Positions 52,157-61,889 of a stretch of DNA of 64,000 nt are shown here, piece by piece. The translations under genes and the position numbers were made by a program. The DNA lies in contig OV277863.1 in the NCBI GenBank assembly GCA_922989275.2, forward strand, positions 48,342,999 to 48,406,998, read 5' to 3'. The DNA is from Gari tellinella (Eukaryota; Mollusca; Bivalvia; Cardiida; Psammobiidae). Numbering within the stretch: the stretch's first letter is position 1; each line of letters begins with the position of its first letter. The notes under the pieces were generated by a model. That model made no database searches and was not told the DNA's origin. It saw only the letters and a list, made by a program, of their open reading frames with translations.

Positions 52157-52382
52157 TCACACTTAAAACAAACATTCGAAAAGTGTATACTGTTCTATAA
52201 ACAACAGATGCACGCTGATTCGGTTTGAATTATGAGAAAACCATGTTGTGTAATGCATCAAGACAATTAATATTTCTAATAGAATTAAGTCAAGCACACA
52301 TGACTGGTGTCTTGTTTGTTTCACTTGTTGTTTCTAAGACAACAACAACACAAAACAACTGTTGTTTCAAATGAGTTCCAGC

Positions 52383-52591
52383 TACAGTAAAACCTCCCTA
52401 GTACGACCCCTAAAACGACGGCTAATCGATTGTGTGAAAGGCATATGGCAGCTTAAAGCAAGGTGACAGTTAAACAGAAAGCTCCTAAAGGAGCTTTCTG
52501 TTTTACTGTCACCTTGCTTTAAGCAGTCATCTGTCGTAAACACCTAATAATTAAAACAATTTGGTGGTCGTAATAGAGGGGTTCTACTGTA
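52383..52591 (+). mobile_element. Family D MITE, best copy
   Basis: TA-CAGTAAAACCTCCCTAGTAC to GTCGTAATAGAGGGGTTCTACTG-TA. The core at 52451-52524 is a 74-bp palindrome with one mismatch (GCTTAAAGCAAGGTGACAGT, apex GCTCCTAAAGGAGC). Total 209 bp. Confidence 0.9.
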
Positions 52592-52659
52592 TATATAAGC
52601 CTGTATGTCCCCACTCAAACTATTTCTTATTGTACGGGTGTACTCGCTGTCACCAAGTT

Positions 52660-53162
52660 TCCATTTTGTTTGCTCACTTTGTGTATGTCACTGTGTCTGT
52701 CTCTGTGTCTGTCCCAGACTGTCTGTATGTCTGCACGCATGTCTGTCCGTGTGTCTGTCTGCATGTCTCTGTCTTTCTCTTCTGCCTGTCTGTCTGTCTT
52801 TCTTTCTTTCTTTGTGTATGCGTGTCTCTCTCTGTATCTGGCTATGGTGTGTCTTTGCATATCTCTCTGTCTCTCTGTCTCAACGTCTGTCTATCTCTGT
52901 CTGTATAAATGTCTCTGACTGTCTGTCTCTCCCTCTCTCTCACCCAATCTCTCTTTCTTTCTCTCTCTCTATCCCTCTCTCTGGTTTCCTGTTTGTCTGT
53001 ATGTCTGTTTCTGTGTCTCTGTGTCGTGTCTCTGCATGTGTGACTATGTCGGTTCGTCTATCTCTATCTCTATATCTCTCTTTATTTGTTTGTCCCTTTC
53101 CTTCTCTATATTTCTGTCTCTGTATGTCTGACTGTCTGTCTATGTCTGTCTATCTGTCTGTA

Positions 53163-53209
<47 letters not shown>

Positions 53210-53242
53210 TTTCTCTCTTCATCTCTCTCTCTCTCTTTCTCT

Positions 53243-53285
<43 letters not shown>

Positions 53286-53292
53286 TCTCCTA
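52660..53292. repeat. Pyrimidine microsatellite (TCTG/TC)n, about 630 bp
   Basis: CTGTCTGT, TGTCTCTG and long (CT)n runs with almost no A or G pairs apart from TG. The long serine/leucine/cysteine frames on both strands are repeat translations, not a protein. Confidence 0.92.
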
Positions 53293-53829
53293 TTGATGTG
53301 TATTTTTTCTATTACTGGTACTTCTGGTGTTGTGTATGAGGGTTTTGATAGTGTTAGGCTGTTGTATATGTGTGCAGCTGTTACAATTACATATATAACG
53401 GGTTAGATGTAAAGGTCAGTTCGACTAAGCGGCAGTTCGATTTATCGAGGGTTAGATGCAATAATTGCTGTCTATAGCCGGCTATTTCCTGCAATAATAT
53501 CCGCTATTCCGTTCAAGTAGCATTGATTTCTACTCACCCGTGAAATATCCAAACACCAGGCAGTTGCATTTTAAACCTTTTCAATACTGAATCCCTGTTC
53601 ATACAGTGAAGACCTTTGTAAACAAGTTAGTTATGTCCAGACTAGGTCGATCTAAACCTGGGGTCTGACCAGGATCCAAAGTGTTTGGCAATTGGATCCT
53701 GTTTTGATAAATATATGGGAAGTTAAACAATTTAAGAGTTTTATATGATGACTTTATCAACAAACCACGTTTTCTCAAAGGTTGAAAGAATGAACCTTCT
53801 GTGCGCTATGTACGACCTTGTGATAACTA
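53293..53829. other. Unassigned DNA with a decayed core
   Basis: 53626-53695 holds AACCTGGGGTCTGACCAGGATCC; J-like CAGTTCGATTTATCGAG lies near 53430. No gene. Confidence 0.4.
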
Positions 53830-53910
53830 TTGCAAACATATTGGATCCAGATGAGACTCCGAGTAACTGGGCATCTCAACTGGATTCAAACTGTTTGACA
53901 TTCTGGTGAT
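53820..53910. repeat. Type I palindrome, L-like arms
   Basis: TGCAAACATATTGGATCCAG, ATGAGACTCCGAGTAACTGG, GGATTCAAACTGTTTGAC. Mismatched; outer ends not set. Confidence 0.5.
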
Positions 53911-53934
53911 ATTTTCTTTACAGAAAATGCAGTT

Positions 53935-54150
53935 TTAATTCATTCTGATAACCATGCCGAACTGTCGTCTGCTTCAAATTTATCGTCTGCTAAATAGCTA
54001 AAATTATTTCCATGCTTTTGAAACAGGAGAAAAGTTACATACGAGTGAAAAAACAGTTTGGATCCAGATCAGACGCCGCATGATGCGGCGTCTGATCTGG
54101 ATCCGAACTGTTTGCAAATGTGAGGCAAGTTGCGCTTAGCACGATAACTG
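53935..54150 (+). mobile_element. Family B3 MITE, ends eroded
   Basis: AACTGTCGTCTGCTTCAAAT and TTATCGTCTGCTAAAT, then core at 54050-54114 (GGATCCAGATCAGACGCCGC, apex CATGATG, one or two mismatches), GAGGCAAGTTGCGC. Confidence 0.65.
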
Positions 54151-54374
54151 TTAACTCTTTGCATGCTAGCGGCGGATATATCCACCACAGTGATTGCCTT
54201 TGCAAACAGTTTGGATCCAGATGAGACGCCGCGTTACGCGGCATCTCATCAGGATCCAAACTGTTTGCCATTCTGACCATGAATTTAAAAGAAATTTTGA
54301 CAATGCCAATTTTAGAACAGTAGCAGACGACAAATGTTGCAGACGAAAAAAATACCCAGCATGCAAAGAGTTAA
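54151..54374 (+). mobile_element. Family L MITE (TTAA), best copy
   Basis: TTAACTCTTTGCATGCT and its exact inverse at the right end: a 17-bp perfect TIR including TTAA. Core at 54203-54267 (GGATCCAGATGAGACGCCGC, apex GTTAC). AGTAGCAGACGACAAATG and GTTGCAGACGAAAAA follow the core. Confidence 0.9.
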
Positions 54375-54494
54375 GTAAATCAATACCAAGCTGCTTCTAG
54401 TGAGGGTTTTAATGTCAAAGATCCTCATCAAATCAATGGTCTAAGTAAAACGTATTTTACAGTCTAAACAGAATTCAATAAACAATATTAAGAC

Positions 54495-54680
54495 TTAACC
54501 GTTCTCCTGCTATTTACCCTTATCATGCTGAATTGCCATCTGCTTGAAATATAAGTAAATAATTTTTTTTTGTCTTTATTTAAACTTAAGAAATATTAAT
54601 ACGGTTGGCAAATAGCTTGGATCCTGATCAGACGCCGCGTTACGCATCGTCTGATCTGGATCCAAGCTGTTTATAAAGTC
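54495..54680 (+). mobile_element. Family B3 MITE, right end lost
   Basis: TTAACCGTTCTCCTGC, ATTGCCATCTGCTTG, core at 54609-54673 (AGCTTGGATCCTGATCAGAC) with few mismatches. No right TTAA. Confidence 0.65.
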
Positions 54681-55090
54681 GAAAGTTTAAAGTTCAAATT
54701 GAAACTGGTCAGTCTGTAAGTTTTCGAAGCCGAAGCCTTATTCCTCACATAAATAATGCAGAGACAGTGGTGGGGATCTGCATAAACTTTGCTAAACATC
54801 ATTAGTGTTTGGCCTACCTTTTCAGCCAATCAGCAAGCCACAAAATTCAAATTTTCGCTCGGTAATAAACTCTAACTATTACTTGATATGAGTGCAAAAC
54901 AATTTATTACCGGTGATCATACACCCAGTCTGATTTGAATCAACACTTGCCATCACGTGCACGATAAAATTAAACGAATTTACCATAGTATATTATTATA
55001 TCATTTATGTAACATCTTCCTTTTATACTCCTCCAGAATGTTCCTTAAAAAGATTGGAATGTTTCAATGTCATATTTAGAGGTCGTCATA
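54681..55090. other. Unassigned DNA with a dispersed repeat
   Basis: 54815-54870 is the inverse of the block at 23655-23715. Nothing else supported. Confidence 0.45.
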
Positions 55091-55091
55091 G

Positions 55092-55122
55092 TTACGGTGG
55101 ACAGAACTTTTTCTTTCCCAAT
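55092..55122 (+). mobile_element. Family A left-end fragment
   Basis: TTACGGTGGACAGAACTTTT and TCTTTCCCAAT match the first 30 bp of A; cut off where the K element begins. Confidence 0.55.
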
Positions 55123-55360
55123 TAACCCATTTGCGCCCAATGGTTTCTTCCTTGCTTATAGAATTGGATAATTCCATTTTTTATATAAGGGTTGCCTAGT
55201 GTCATTTTTCATTTTGGTTTGTTATATATAAATACATCGAAATTCCTATCAGCAAACAGTGTAGACTCTGATCAGGCGCCGCATAATGCGGCGTCTGATC
55301 AGAGTCTACACTGTTTGCCTATGTCCCATATATATGGGATCGTGGGCACAAATGGGTATA
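55122..55360 (+). mobile_element. Family K MITE, copy 1
   Basis: TTAACCCATTTGCGCCCAAT to GGGCACAAATGGGTATA. Core at 55253-55317 is a perfect 65-bp palindrome (CAAACAGTGTAGACTCTGAT, CAGGCGCCGCATAATGCGGC) save one base, an intermediate between the F-type outer and B-type inner stems. Confidence 0.8.
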
Positions 55361-55541
55361 AGTGATCTTGTTTAATATTGTATTAGTCCATATTTTTTAT
55401 CTAAGGGGTACCTGGTCTAAATTTTGATTTTCGTTTTTGTTTTATATTGAAATTCCTTTCAGCAAACAGTGTATACTCTGATCAGAGACTACACTGTTTG
55501 CCAATGTCCCATATATGGGATTGTTGGCACAACCGGGTTAA
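55361..55541 (+). mobile_element. Family K MITE, copy 2, tandem, short core
   Basis: Directly follows copy 1 and repeats its landmarks (ATTGAAATTCCTTTCAGC, ATGTCCCATATATGGGAT, GGCACAACCGGGTTAA). Core at 55463-55500 is only 38 bp: the inner GGCGCCGC stem is deleted, leaving TCTGATCAGA as the new apex. Confidence 0.75.
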
Positions 55542-55832
55542 ATATTAAGACACGAGTCTTATCTTCACAATTCTTAGTTGATTATCGACTTATTCTTGCT
55601 CTTAAGTAAAATATTTTAACGAAAATGTTGGACAAAAACTATCCTTATTGGACATTAATTTACAATGACAAGCACTGTAGACACGTGCTACATTTCTAAA
55701 GATAAAAAGGTGAACTGCAATACATATAAAACAGTTTGACACCCAAAATGAGTTGTTCCGTTAACAAAAGGCGAAAAACAGTTTATATTTATTTTGACAC
55801 CGATTTAGCGACCTGTTCATGACAGTGTTTGT

Positions 55833-56066
55833 TACAGTGGAGAAAAATTTATTCTTTCCCGTTTAAACGCAAACGAAACGCAAACACAATACACTTAAAT
55901 GTAGAAAATAACATCTTTTTGACAATTTTGACTATTGATATTCAGTTGAAGGGCAAACAGTTTGGAGCCTAATCAAACGCCGGGTTACCCGGCGTCTGAT
56001 CTGGCTCCAAATTGTTTGCAATGGAAATAATAGTTTAAGCGTAAACGCGTTTATTCTCCACTGTTA
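55833..56066 (-). mobile_element. Family A MITE with right TIR deletion
   Basis: TA-CAGTGGAGAAAAATTTATT; the right end goes from AACGCGTTTATT straight to CTCCACTGTTA, so GGGAAAGAATAACG is missing. Core has two mismatches. Confidence 0.8.
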
Positions 56067-56121
56067 CTGTTTTACGGTCTGGGATATAACTATTTCTACT
56101 ATTTGATTTCGTCCAACCCAC

Positions 56122-56366
56122 TTAACAGTTTCACTGTCAAATTTGCCGTGATGTTTTTACTCCTTCTCCACCATGTTGTCCTCTGCTTTAGTAGTATTGT
56201 CTGCACTATCGTTTCAAATTTATATTTAAGGCAATATGACTGAAGAAATTTCGAAACGAGTGTCAAACAGTTTGGATCCTAGTCATATGCCGCGTGACGT
56301 CAAACAGTTTGGGTCCAAATTGTTTGCAAAGGCGTGTTGGTGCATAATTGGCATTGGAAGGGTTAA
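56122..56366 (+). mobile_element. Family B2 MITE with rearranged core
   Basis: TTAACAGTTTCACTGTC to GCATTGGAAGGGTTAA. The core reads CAAACAGTTTGGATCC...GCCGCGTGACGTCAAACAG: past the apex, the left-arm start (CAAACAGTTTGGGTCC) appears again in direct orientation where the inverted arm should be. Confidence 0.75.
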
Positions 56367-56408
56367 GTCGAACATTCTCATTTCCCCGTTTGAACAATGA
56401 AATACGGG

Positions 56409-56658
56409 TACAGTGGAGAATCTGTTATTCTTTCCCGTTTAAACGCAAACGTACGCAAACGCAAAGCACTAAAATGTAGAAAAGAACAACTTTTGGACAA
56501 TTCTGGTAATTCTTGTTTATCTTGGTGGCAAACAGTTTGGAGCCTGATCAGACGCCGGGTTACCCGGCGTCTGATCTGGCTCCAAACTGTTTGCACTGCA
56601 AATAATAGTTTTAGCGTAAACGCGTTTATTGGGAAAGAATAACACATTCTCCACTGTA
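56409..56658 (-). mobile_element. Family A1 MITE, young
   Basis: TA-CAGTGGAGAATCTG to ACATTCTCCACTG-TA. Complete interior, T.T core mismatch. J-like sequence (CTACTTCGAGTTATCGAG) flanks it on the right. Confidence 0.92.
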
Positions 56659-56959
56659 TGTTCGAATAAGCTACTTCGAGTTATCGAGTTGCGATTACAA
56701 ATGAACTTGTTTGTTAGAAATGTTTGGTCATAGATATGAGTGAGCTTGTCTTGATTTTAATTAGTTTGCACTTTTATAAAATTAGTTCAATCAATAATGA
56801 TATTCCTAACAGTTTTCATTCCAAATATTATAGCCGTTTGTTCGAATTCATACAAGTGCACAGTAATCAGAATAAATGTCATCCATTTTTTTTAAGTTTG
56901 CCCAGATTCGAGTAAAAACATCGTTCTGATGAAGGTTATGAAAAGATTAACATCTCATG

Positions 56960-57160
56960 CAATTCGCGACTTTACTTGAATATTCAAATAGTTTGGATTC
57001 AGATCAGATGCCCCGGCGTATGGTCAGGATTTGACTCTCATGGAAAACCGTTTTTGGCTAATATGACAAATAAAATCGAAATTTCAAAAATTACACACAC
57101 ACACACACACACACGCGCGGACGACAACTGTGAAACAGACGATATTGTAACAGGCAAAGA
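56960..57160 (-). repeat. Decayed B element with (AC)n
   Basis: TTCAAATAGTTTGGATTCAG, CAGATGCCCCGGCGTATGG, then a dinucleotide (AC)11 run at 57093-57114, GGACGACAACTG and ACAGACGATATTG. Confidence 0.55.
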
Positions 57161-57161
57161 G

Positions 57162-57385
57162 TTAACCCATTCATTACTATGAAGTCATCTATCGGTTTTT
57201 AAACACTTGTCGTCTGCTGTTATTTATCAAATTAAATTTGTTAGGTATGTTGATGTAAGAAACATTGAAATGAGTGTCAACAGTTCAGATCCTGATTAGA
57301 CGCCGCGTGACGCGGCGTCTGATCGGGATCCAAACTGTTTGCAAATAACTACTAGTGTACTCGAGGTAAGGCAATGAAGGGTTAA
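57162..57385 (+). mobile_element. Family B1 MITE
   Basis: TTAACCCATTCATTACTATG to GGCAATGAAGGGTTAA. ACTTGTCGTCTGCTG; core at 57278-57341 (GATTAGACGCCGCGTGACGC), one arm short by a base. Confidence 0.85.
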
Positions 57386-57493
57386 AACTCCATATTACAA
57401 CACATATACTTGCTTTGAGCCTATTTATGGAACTAAAAGTACTGTAGAAGAAACCTTTCTCGCGAATTGGTTCCAAGTCCATCTATTCCTGGG

Positions 57494-57632
57494 TCTAAGT
57501 TTATACAGCATTTGAGTTGAGTCTGAGATCGTTCTCAATCATCTGATTTGCTATGCTTTGAGCAAAAGCTCAAATCGGACCAATCAAATGCTTGAGATCT
57601 CATACTCAACTAAACTCTTTAAAACATTTGGA
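57494..57632. repeat. Family H palindrome, decayed
   Basis: CAGCATTTGAGTTGAGTCTG facing CTCATACTCAACTAAACTC; apex GAGCAAAAGCTC; arms with many mismatches. Confidence 0.65.
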
Positions 57633-57751
57633 CCTGGCGATTGCAATGGATTTTCTCTATAAGCTTGATTGAAGATATCGGTTTAGGTATATTCAGGTTG
57701 ATCTAAAAGCGCAACAGTGTTTGGTCAATACAGTGGATCATTCAAACGAAA

Positions 57752-58099
57752 TACAGTGCTCCCTCCCTAGAACGGTCCTCCGAACAACGCTTGTGACTGT
57801 TCCCCCAAACAAGACTATAATGTCAATGCTTGCACTGCTGAAATATCGCCTGCTTAAAATTGCCTGTTGTTTTTTCTCAAAGTAACATATTGACATTGAC
57901 TGATGAAACATAAAGACAAGTGACAAACAGTTTGAACCCAGATCAGACGCCGCGTCACGCGGCGTCTGATCTGGGTTCAAGCTGTTTGCAATGTAAGCCA
58001 AGTCATATACTAATGGCCCCTCCCTATAACAACTTCCCCCGAACAACACCCACCTGATGTGTCTCCCATTAGATGTTGTTGTAGAGAGGGGGCATTGTA
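57752..58099 (+). mobile_element. Family E MITE, best copy
   Basis: TA-CAGTGCTCCCTCCCTAG to TTGTAGAGAGGGGGCATTG-TA, 348 bp. Core at 57924-57988 (GAACCCAGATCAGACGCCGC, apex GTCAC) is a 65-bp palindrome with one mismatch. Inner CTCCCTATAACAACTTCCCC repeats the TIR motif. Confidence 0.88.
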
Positions 58100-58395
58100 G
58101 CAAGCAATGCTAGTTTGGCCCTATTCGGAATACAAGCCCAGCTTCTGTAGTTCCATAAAGAGGTTTTCTATACACAAAAAGTCATGTTTTTGTGGCATTG
58201 AAATAGTTTAAATATATACTGGCCTTGTATTTTATTCCATATACCAGAACAACTATACAATTTGATGCTTTTTAAAACCAGATACGCGATAGTGCTATAC
58301 ATTTACTATTATTTGAGTATTTTCTTTCTTTATTATAAATACAACATTTGGTTTTTAGTCTCTTTAATCTATACTCTAATAGGATATAGCAATAC
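58100..58395. other. Unassigned AT-rich DNA
   Basis: No clear repeat; may include the left flank of the palindrome that follows. Confidence 0.4.
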
Positions 58396-58399
58396 TTTC

Positions 58400-58466
58400 T
58401 TATGGAACACATTCGTGTCTTTATATAGGAACTGTTCCTATATACAGACACGAATGTGTTCCATAA
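58400..58466. repeat. 67-bp palindrome with unique arms, C-like right flank
   Basis: TTATGGAACACATTCGTGTC mirrored to ACGAATGTGTTCCATAA; apex AGGAACTGTTCCT. The following TTCGCTAAAAGGGACTTCTA at 58474 matches the right flank of family C (CGCTAAAAGGCGCTTCTA), so this may be a C relative with a third core type. Confidence 0.75.
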
Positions 58467-58638
58467 TTTTTTCAATTCGCTAAAAGGGACTTCTATGGGG
58501 ATGTTTAAAACACTGAAATGTTTTTTGTTTGTTTTTTATATTTCAATAGATTTGTGTTTAGTTCCATTTAAAACGAGAAAGAATAACGGGTTTGCGTAAG
58601 TATAATGTGGGTTTCAGAGTTCAGTTCGCTTCTACTTG

Positions 58639-58887
58639 TACAATGAAGAAGACGTTATTCTTTCCCAATAACCGCGTTTGTGCTTAAATAAATATTTCCA
58701 GTTCAAACAGTTTGGAGACAGACCAGACTGGGTAACCTGAAAGCTAGCTCACCAGGCTCCAAACATGATTAGATATAAACAAATCGGTATAATTTACAGG
58801 AGGCTGCCAGTTCCTACATGCCAGTGCCCCTGCGTTTATGTTTAGTTTCGTTAGAATTGAAAAGACTATAATGTGTTCTCCACTGCA
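58639..58887 (+). mobile_element. Family A2 MITE, decayed
   Basis: TACAATGAAGAAGACGTTAT to AATGTGTTCTCCACTGCA. Core strongly reduced (GGAGACAGACCAGACTGGG). Confidence 0.65.
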
Positions 58888-58907
58888 CATCCGCGGGCAT
58901 TCTGTTA

Positions 58908-59158
58908 TGCAGTGGAAAAGATGTTATTCTTTCCCGTTTAAACGAAAACGAAACACAAACTCATTGCACTTAAAGATAGAAAATTACAACTTTAAGACAA
59001 TTCTGAATGCGCATTTTAATCTGAATAGCAAACAGTTTTTAGCCTTGTCAGACGCCGGGTACCCGGTGTCTGGTCTGGCTCCAAACTGTTTGCACTGGAA
59101 AAACTAGATTAATTGTAAACGCGTTTATTGGGGAAAAAATAACGTCTTCTCCACTGTA
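58908..59158 (-). mobile_element. Family A MITE, diverged
   Basis: TG-CAGTGGAAAAGATGTTATT to CGTCTTCTCCACTG-TA. Core with apex GGGTACCC, an even palindrome that lost its central base. AAACGAAAACGAAACAC block. Confidence 0.78.
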
Positions 59159-59294
59159 ACCATAACAGCTGTTTGAAAGGAAATGTGTCCATCTAAAATT
59201 CAAATTGAATTTCCTGTTCTAATCAGCCTCTTCAAACTTTCCAAGAGACAAAATTCAAGGACAGGGAATACAAACTTCAGTCTTGAAAGGTCGT

Positions 59295-59503
59295 GCATGA
59301 CAGCTGATTCTGATAAAGTCGACTTTATAAACAGTTTGGATCCAGATCAGTCGCCGCGTAACATGGCGTCTGGCCAGGATCCAAACTGTTTGACACCCGT
59401 ATCGATATTTCTTTAGTAAACTACCCTAAATCTAACTTTAAAATGATTTTACACACAATAATATTGAAGCAGACGACAATAATTATGTCGATGAAGGGGT
59501 AAA
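59295..59503 (-). mobile_element. Family B4 MITE
   Basis: AAGTCGACTTTATAAACAG, core at 59328-59392 (GGATCCAGATCAGTCGCCGC, apex GTAAC), TATCGATATTTCTTTAGT, TTGAAGCAGACGACAATAAT, GATGAAGGGGTAAA. Confidence 0.7.
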
Positions 59504-60355
59504 ACCCTCACGATTAATATGGAGCTGAAAGGGTTGATCTTTATCCCGCCAATCGAGCCTTCACTTATCTTTGCAAACAATTTGGATTCTGGCCAGCCCC
59601 CAAGTAAGTAATCGCCGATAAGGATGCAAACTCCTTGCCGCTCGTCCATACATGTCTGCGAAGAGAAATTGCATCAAAGCTATGCTTTTTAAGAGCAAAG
59701 AAAAGAGTTTATTCCGCTGCAATATCGTCTGCAAACTTTTTAAAATAAATATTTATGCATTTTTGAATTGAAGGATGAAGACAGAAGAGTGTCAAAATGT
59801 TTTATCCAGTTACACAGCGTCTGATCTGGATCAAAACTGTTTGCAAATACGAGTCTTTTAGGGAGTTGTAGACAAAGAGTTGTGACATAACGGTCTCAAA
59901 AGAGGGTACATGTATAAGTAATACACGTAGACACAGAGTCCATAGAAAATGTTTGTTTAAATCTACTACGACGCTATAAGGAATGCTAATGAATGAGTGA
60001 ACGAATGAATGACTTTTTTAACGAGGGTAGCTCACTTGGTCAGTTGACTAATCTGCCGTGAGCCCCTCAAATAAGCATTTCTTACAAATAATACAATGAA
60101 CAACAATAACCAAATCGATATGAACAAGCAATAACAATTTGCAAGAACAAATCAATTGCATTGCTGAACTATATGTTGGTTAATCAGCTGTAATCAGTTG
60201 ATCAATAGTTTCTGTACAAAACGTGTAATAATGAATTGGATGGTTAAGAACACTTTTCTCCCATAATGCATCTAAATATCAACTAGAAACATTGTAGAAA
60301 TAATTATATACAGAGAACAACACATTATTCTCCTTATACTAATTTGTTAGCTGAA
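59504..60355. other. Unassigned DNA with two decayed cores
   Basis: 59575-59645 (TTTGCAAACAATTTGGATTC ... AAGGATGCAAACTCC) and 59700-59885 (AATATCGTCTGCAAAC, GCGTCTGATCTGGATC) are B remnants. From about 59890 on, nothing recognisable. Confidence 0.4.
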
Positions 60356-60500
60356 GCAATTATTTTCATTGAAAATAGCCTGGAGCCTGGCTAGATGGTT
60401 GGCAACCCGGTGCCAGGTGAGGCTAAAAGCTATTTGCCAACGAGTTCAAAATAATTTTTTTATTAAAAAACTGTCGTTTTTAACAATTTCTTGAATTGTG
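60310..60500 (+). repeat. Decayed A-like element
   Basis: GAGAACAACACATTATTCTC, TAGCTGAAGCAATTATTTTC, core 60376-60439 (AATAGCCTGGAGCCTGG ... GGCTAAAAGCTATTTG). Confidence 0.45.
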
Positions 60501-60729
60501 TTACTGTTTGTTTTGTTTCAAACCTGAAATAATAACGTTTTTTTACTTCACTGAATATGTAGCCATAACCGGAGTTGGTATTGTATGTATATTTTGTATA
60601 TTATATATGCTCATGGACTGTAAAGTCTATTGCAGAATAAACTGTCTACATGTATCTATAAATAATAGGCATACATTTATGCGTTCTCTGCAAATTATGT
60701 ACCAGTGGAAAGTATGGATGGTATAAAAT

Positions 60730-60850
60730 ACAGGGGATGGCTTAAAACAAGGTTACAGTGAAACGGAAAGCTCCTAAAGGAGCAGTCAGCTGCCTTAAAC
60801 ATCCAATATCTAACAAAAATGTGTTCTTAATAGAGATATGTTACATGCAT
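60730..60850 (+). mobile_element. Family D element with one core arm deleted
   Basis: ATACAGGGGATGGCTTAAAAC, AAGGTTACAGTGAAACGG, AAAGCTCCTAAAGGAG, then directly CAGTCAGCTGCCTTAAAC: the second arm (TTTCTGTTTTACTGTCACCT-like) is missing from the apex outward. Confidence 0.65.
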
Positions 60851-60894
60851 CATTTTCACTTGTAGTTAAATAAACACATGTGTGTATCATACAC

Positions 60895-61250
60895 TTCTTT
60901 AAATGTGTACCGAATACTTCCAATATGCAAAGTTTAATAAAAACTGGTATAGAATACTTCCAATATGCACTTTTTTGTATAAACTGGTATCAAATACTTC
61001 CAGTATATCAAAAACTATGTAAGTTGTATATAAACTGGTATCAAATACTTCCAGTATGTCAAATATTTATATAAATAGGTATCGAATTACTTCAGTTATA
61101 TTCAAATAATCGTACCAAGTCTGCGTAAATCTGCAAGACTGATCAGCTACGAGCTCATGTTAAACTATGCAATATCAATCAATCATTCAAATAAATTATG
61201 CAGTTTTAGATATAGATTGATATCGAATACTTCAAATATGCTTTTTTGTA
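60895..61250. repeat. Minisatellite, unit about 55-60 bp
   Basis: AATACTTCCAATATGCA and TATAAACTGGTAT(A/C) recur at about 60914, 60955, 60995, 61046, 61088 (decayed) and 61226. The last copy runs into the A1 insertion at 61259. Confidence 0.75.
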
Positions 61251-61258
61251 TAAACAAC

Positions 61259-61518
61259 TACAGTGGAGAATCTGTTATTCTTTCCCAATAAACGCGTTTA
61301 CGCTAAAACTATTATTTGCAGTGCAAACAGTTTGGAGCCAGATCAGACGCCGGGTAACCCGGCGTCTGATCAGGCTCCAAACTGTTTGCCACCAAGATAA
61401 ACATGAAATATCAGAATTGTCCAAAAGTTGTTCTTTTCTACGTTTTAGTGTTTTGCGTTTGCGTGCGTTTGCGTACGTTTGCGTTTAAACGGGAAAGAAT
61501 AACAGATTCTCCACTGTA
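61259..61518 (+). mobile_element. Family A1 MITE with a 10-bp duplication
   Basis: TA-CAGTGGAGAATCTG to CAGATTCTCCACTG-TA, 260 bp rather than 250. A GTGCGTTTGC-like extra unit in the GCGTTTGCG block accounts for the difference. Confidence 0.92.
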
Positions 61519-61889
61519 TCTAATATCTTAAAAAAAAGCTGTGGATAAATCCACACTGGAAATCGCTGTATACGACACATTTCGCAGTGCCGTTAGATCA
61601 TCCTTGGATATGTATAATGAAATATTCTATCAAGCACCTACAGAGAGAGAGAGCATTGCAATATCCATTAATTGATTGCTAAAGTTTTAAAAATGTTAAA
61701 TAAAATAGCAAAGCCAGTAAAGTTTGATAATAACAGCAATAAAGGTATTAATTTGTTTAGTTGTATTTGACTGGTACAACAATAAGGACATTGATATGCT
61801 GGCTTAACCCACTGAAGCAGTGTCGGTGCTTTTGTCTATCATTCCACTAAAAAGGTCTTAGGGTGACTATACTCACCGATTATTCTTGT

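Noticed and set aside
52605..53339. Longest open frame in the window (244 codons, serine/leucine/cysteine-rich), and its overlapping neighbours
   Set aside because: It is the translation of a (TCTG/TC)n microsatellite; open in several frames because stop codons are rare in pyrimidine repeats.
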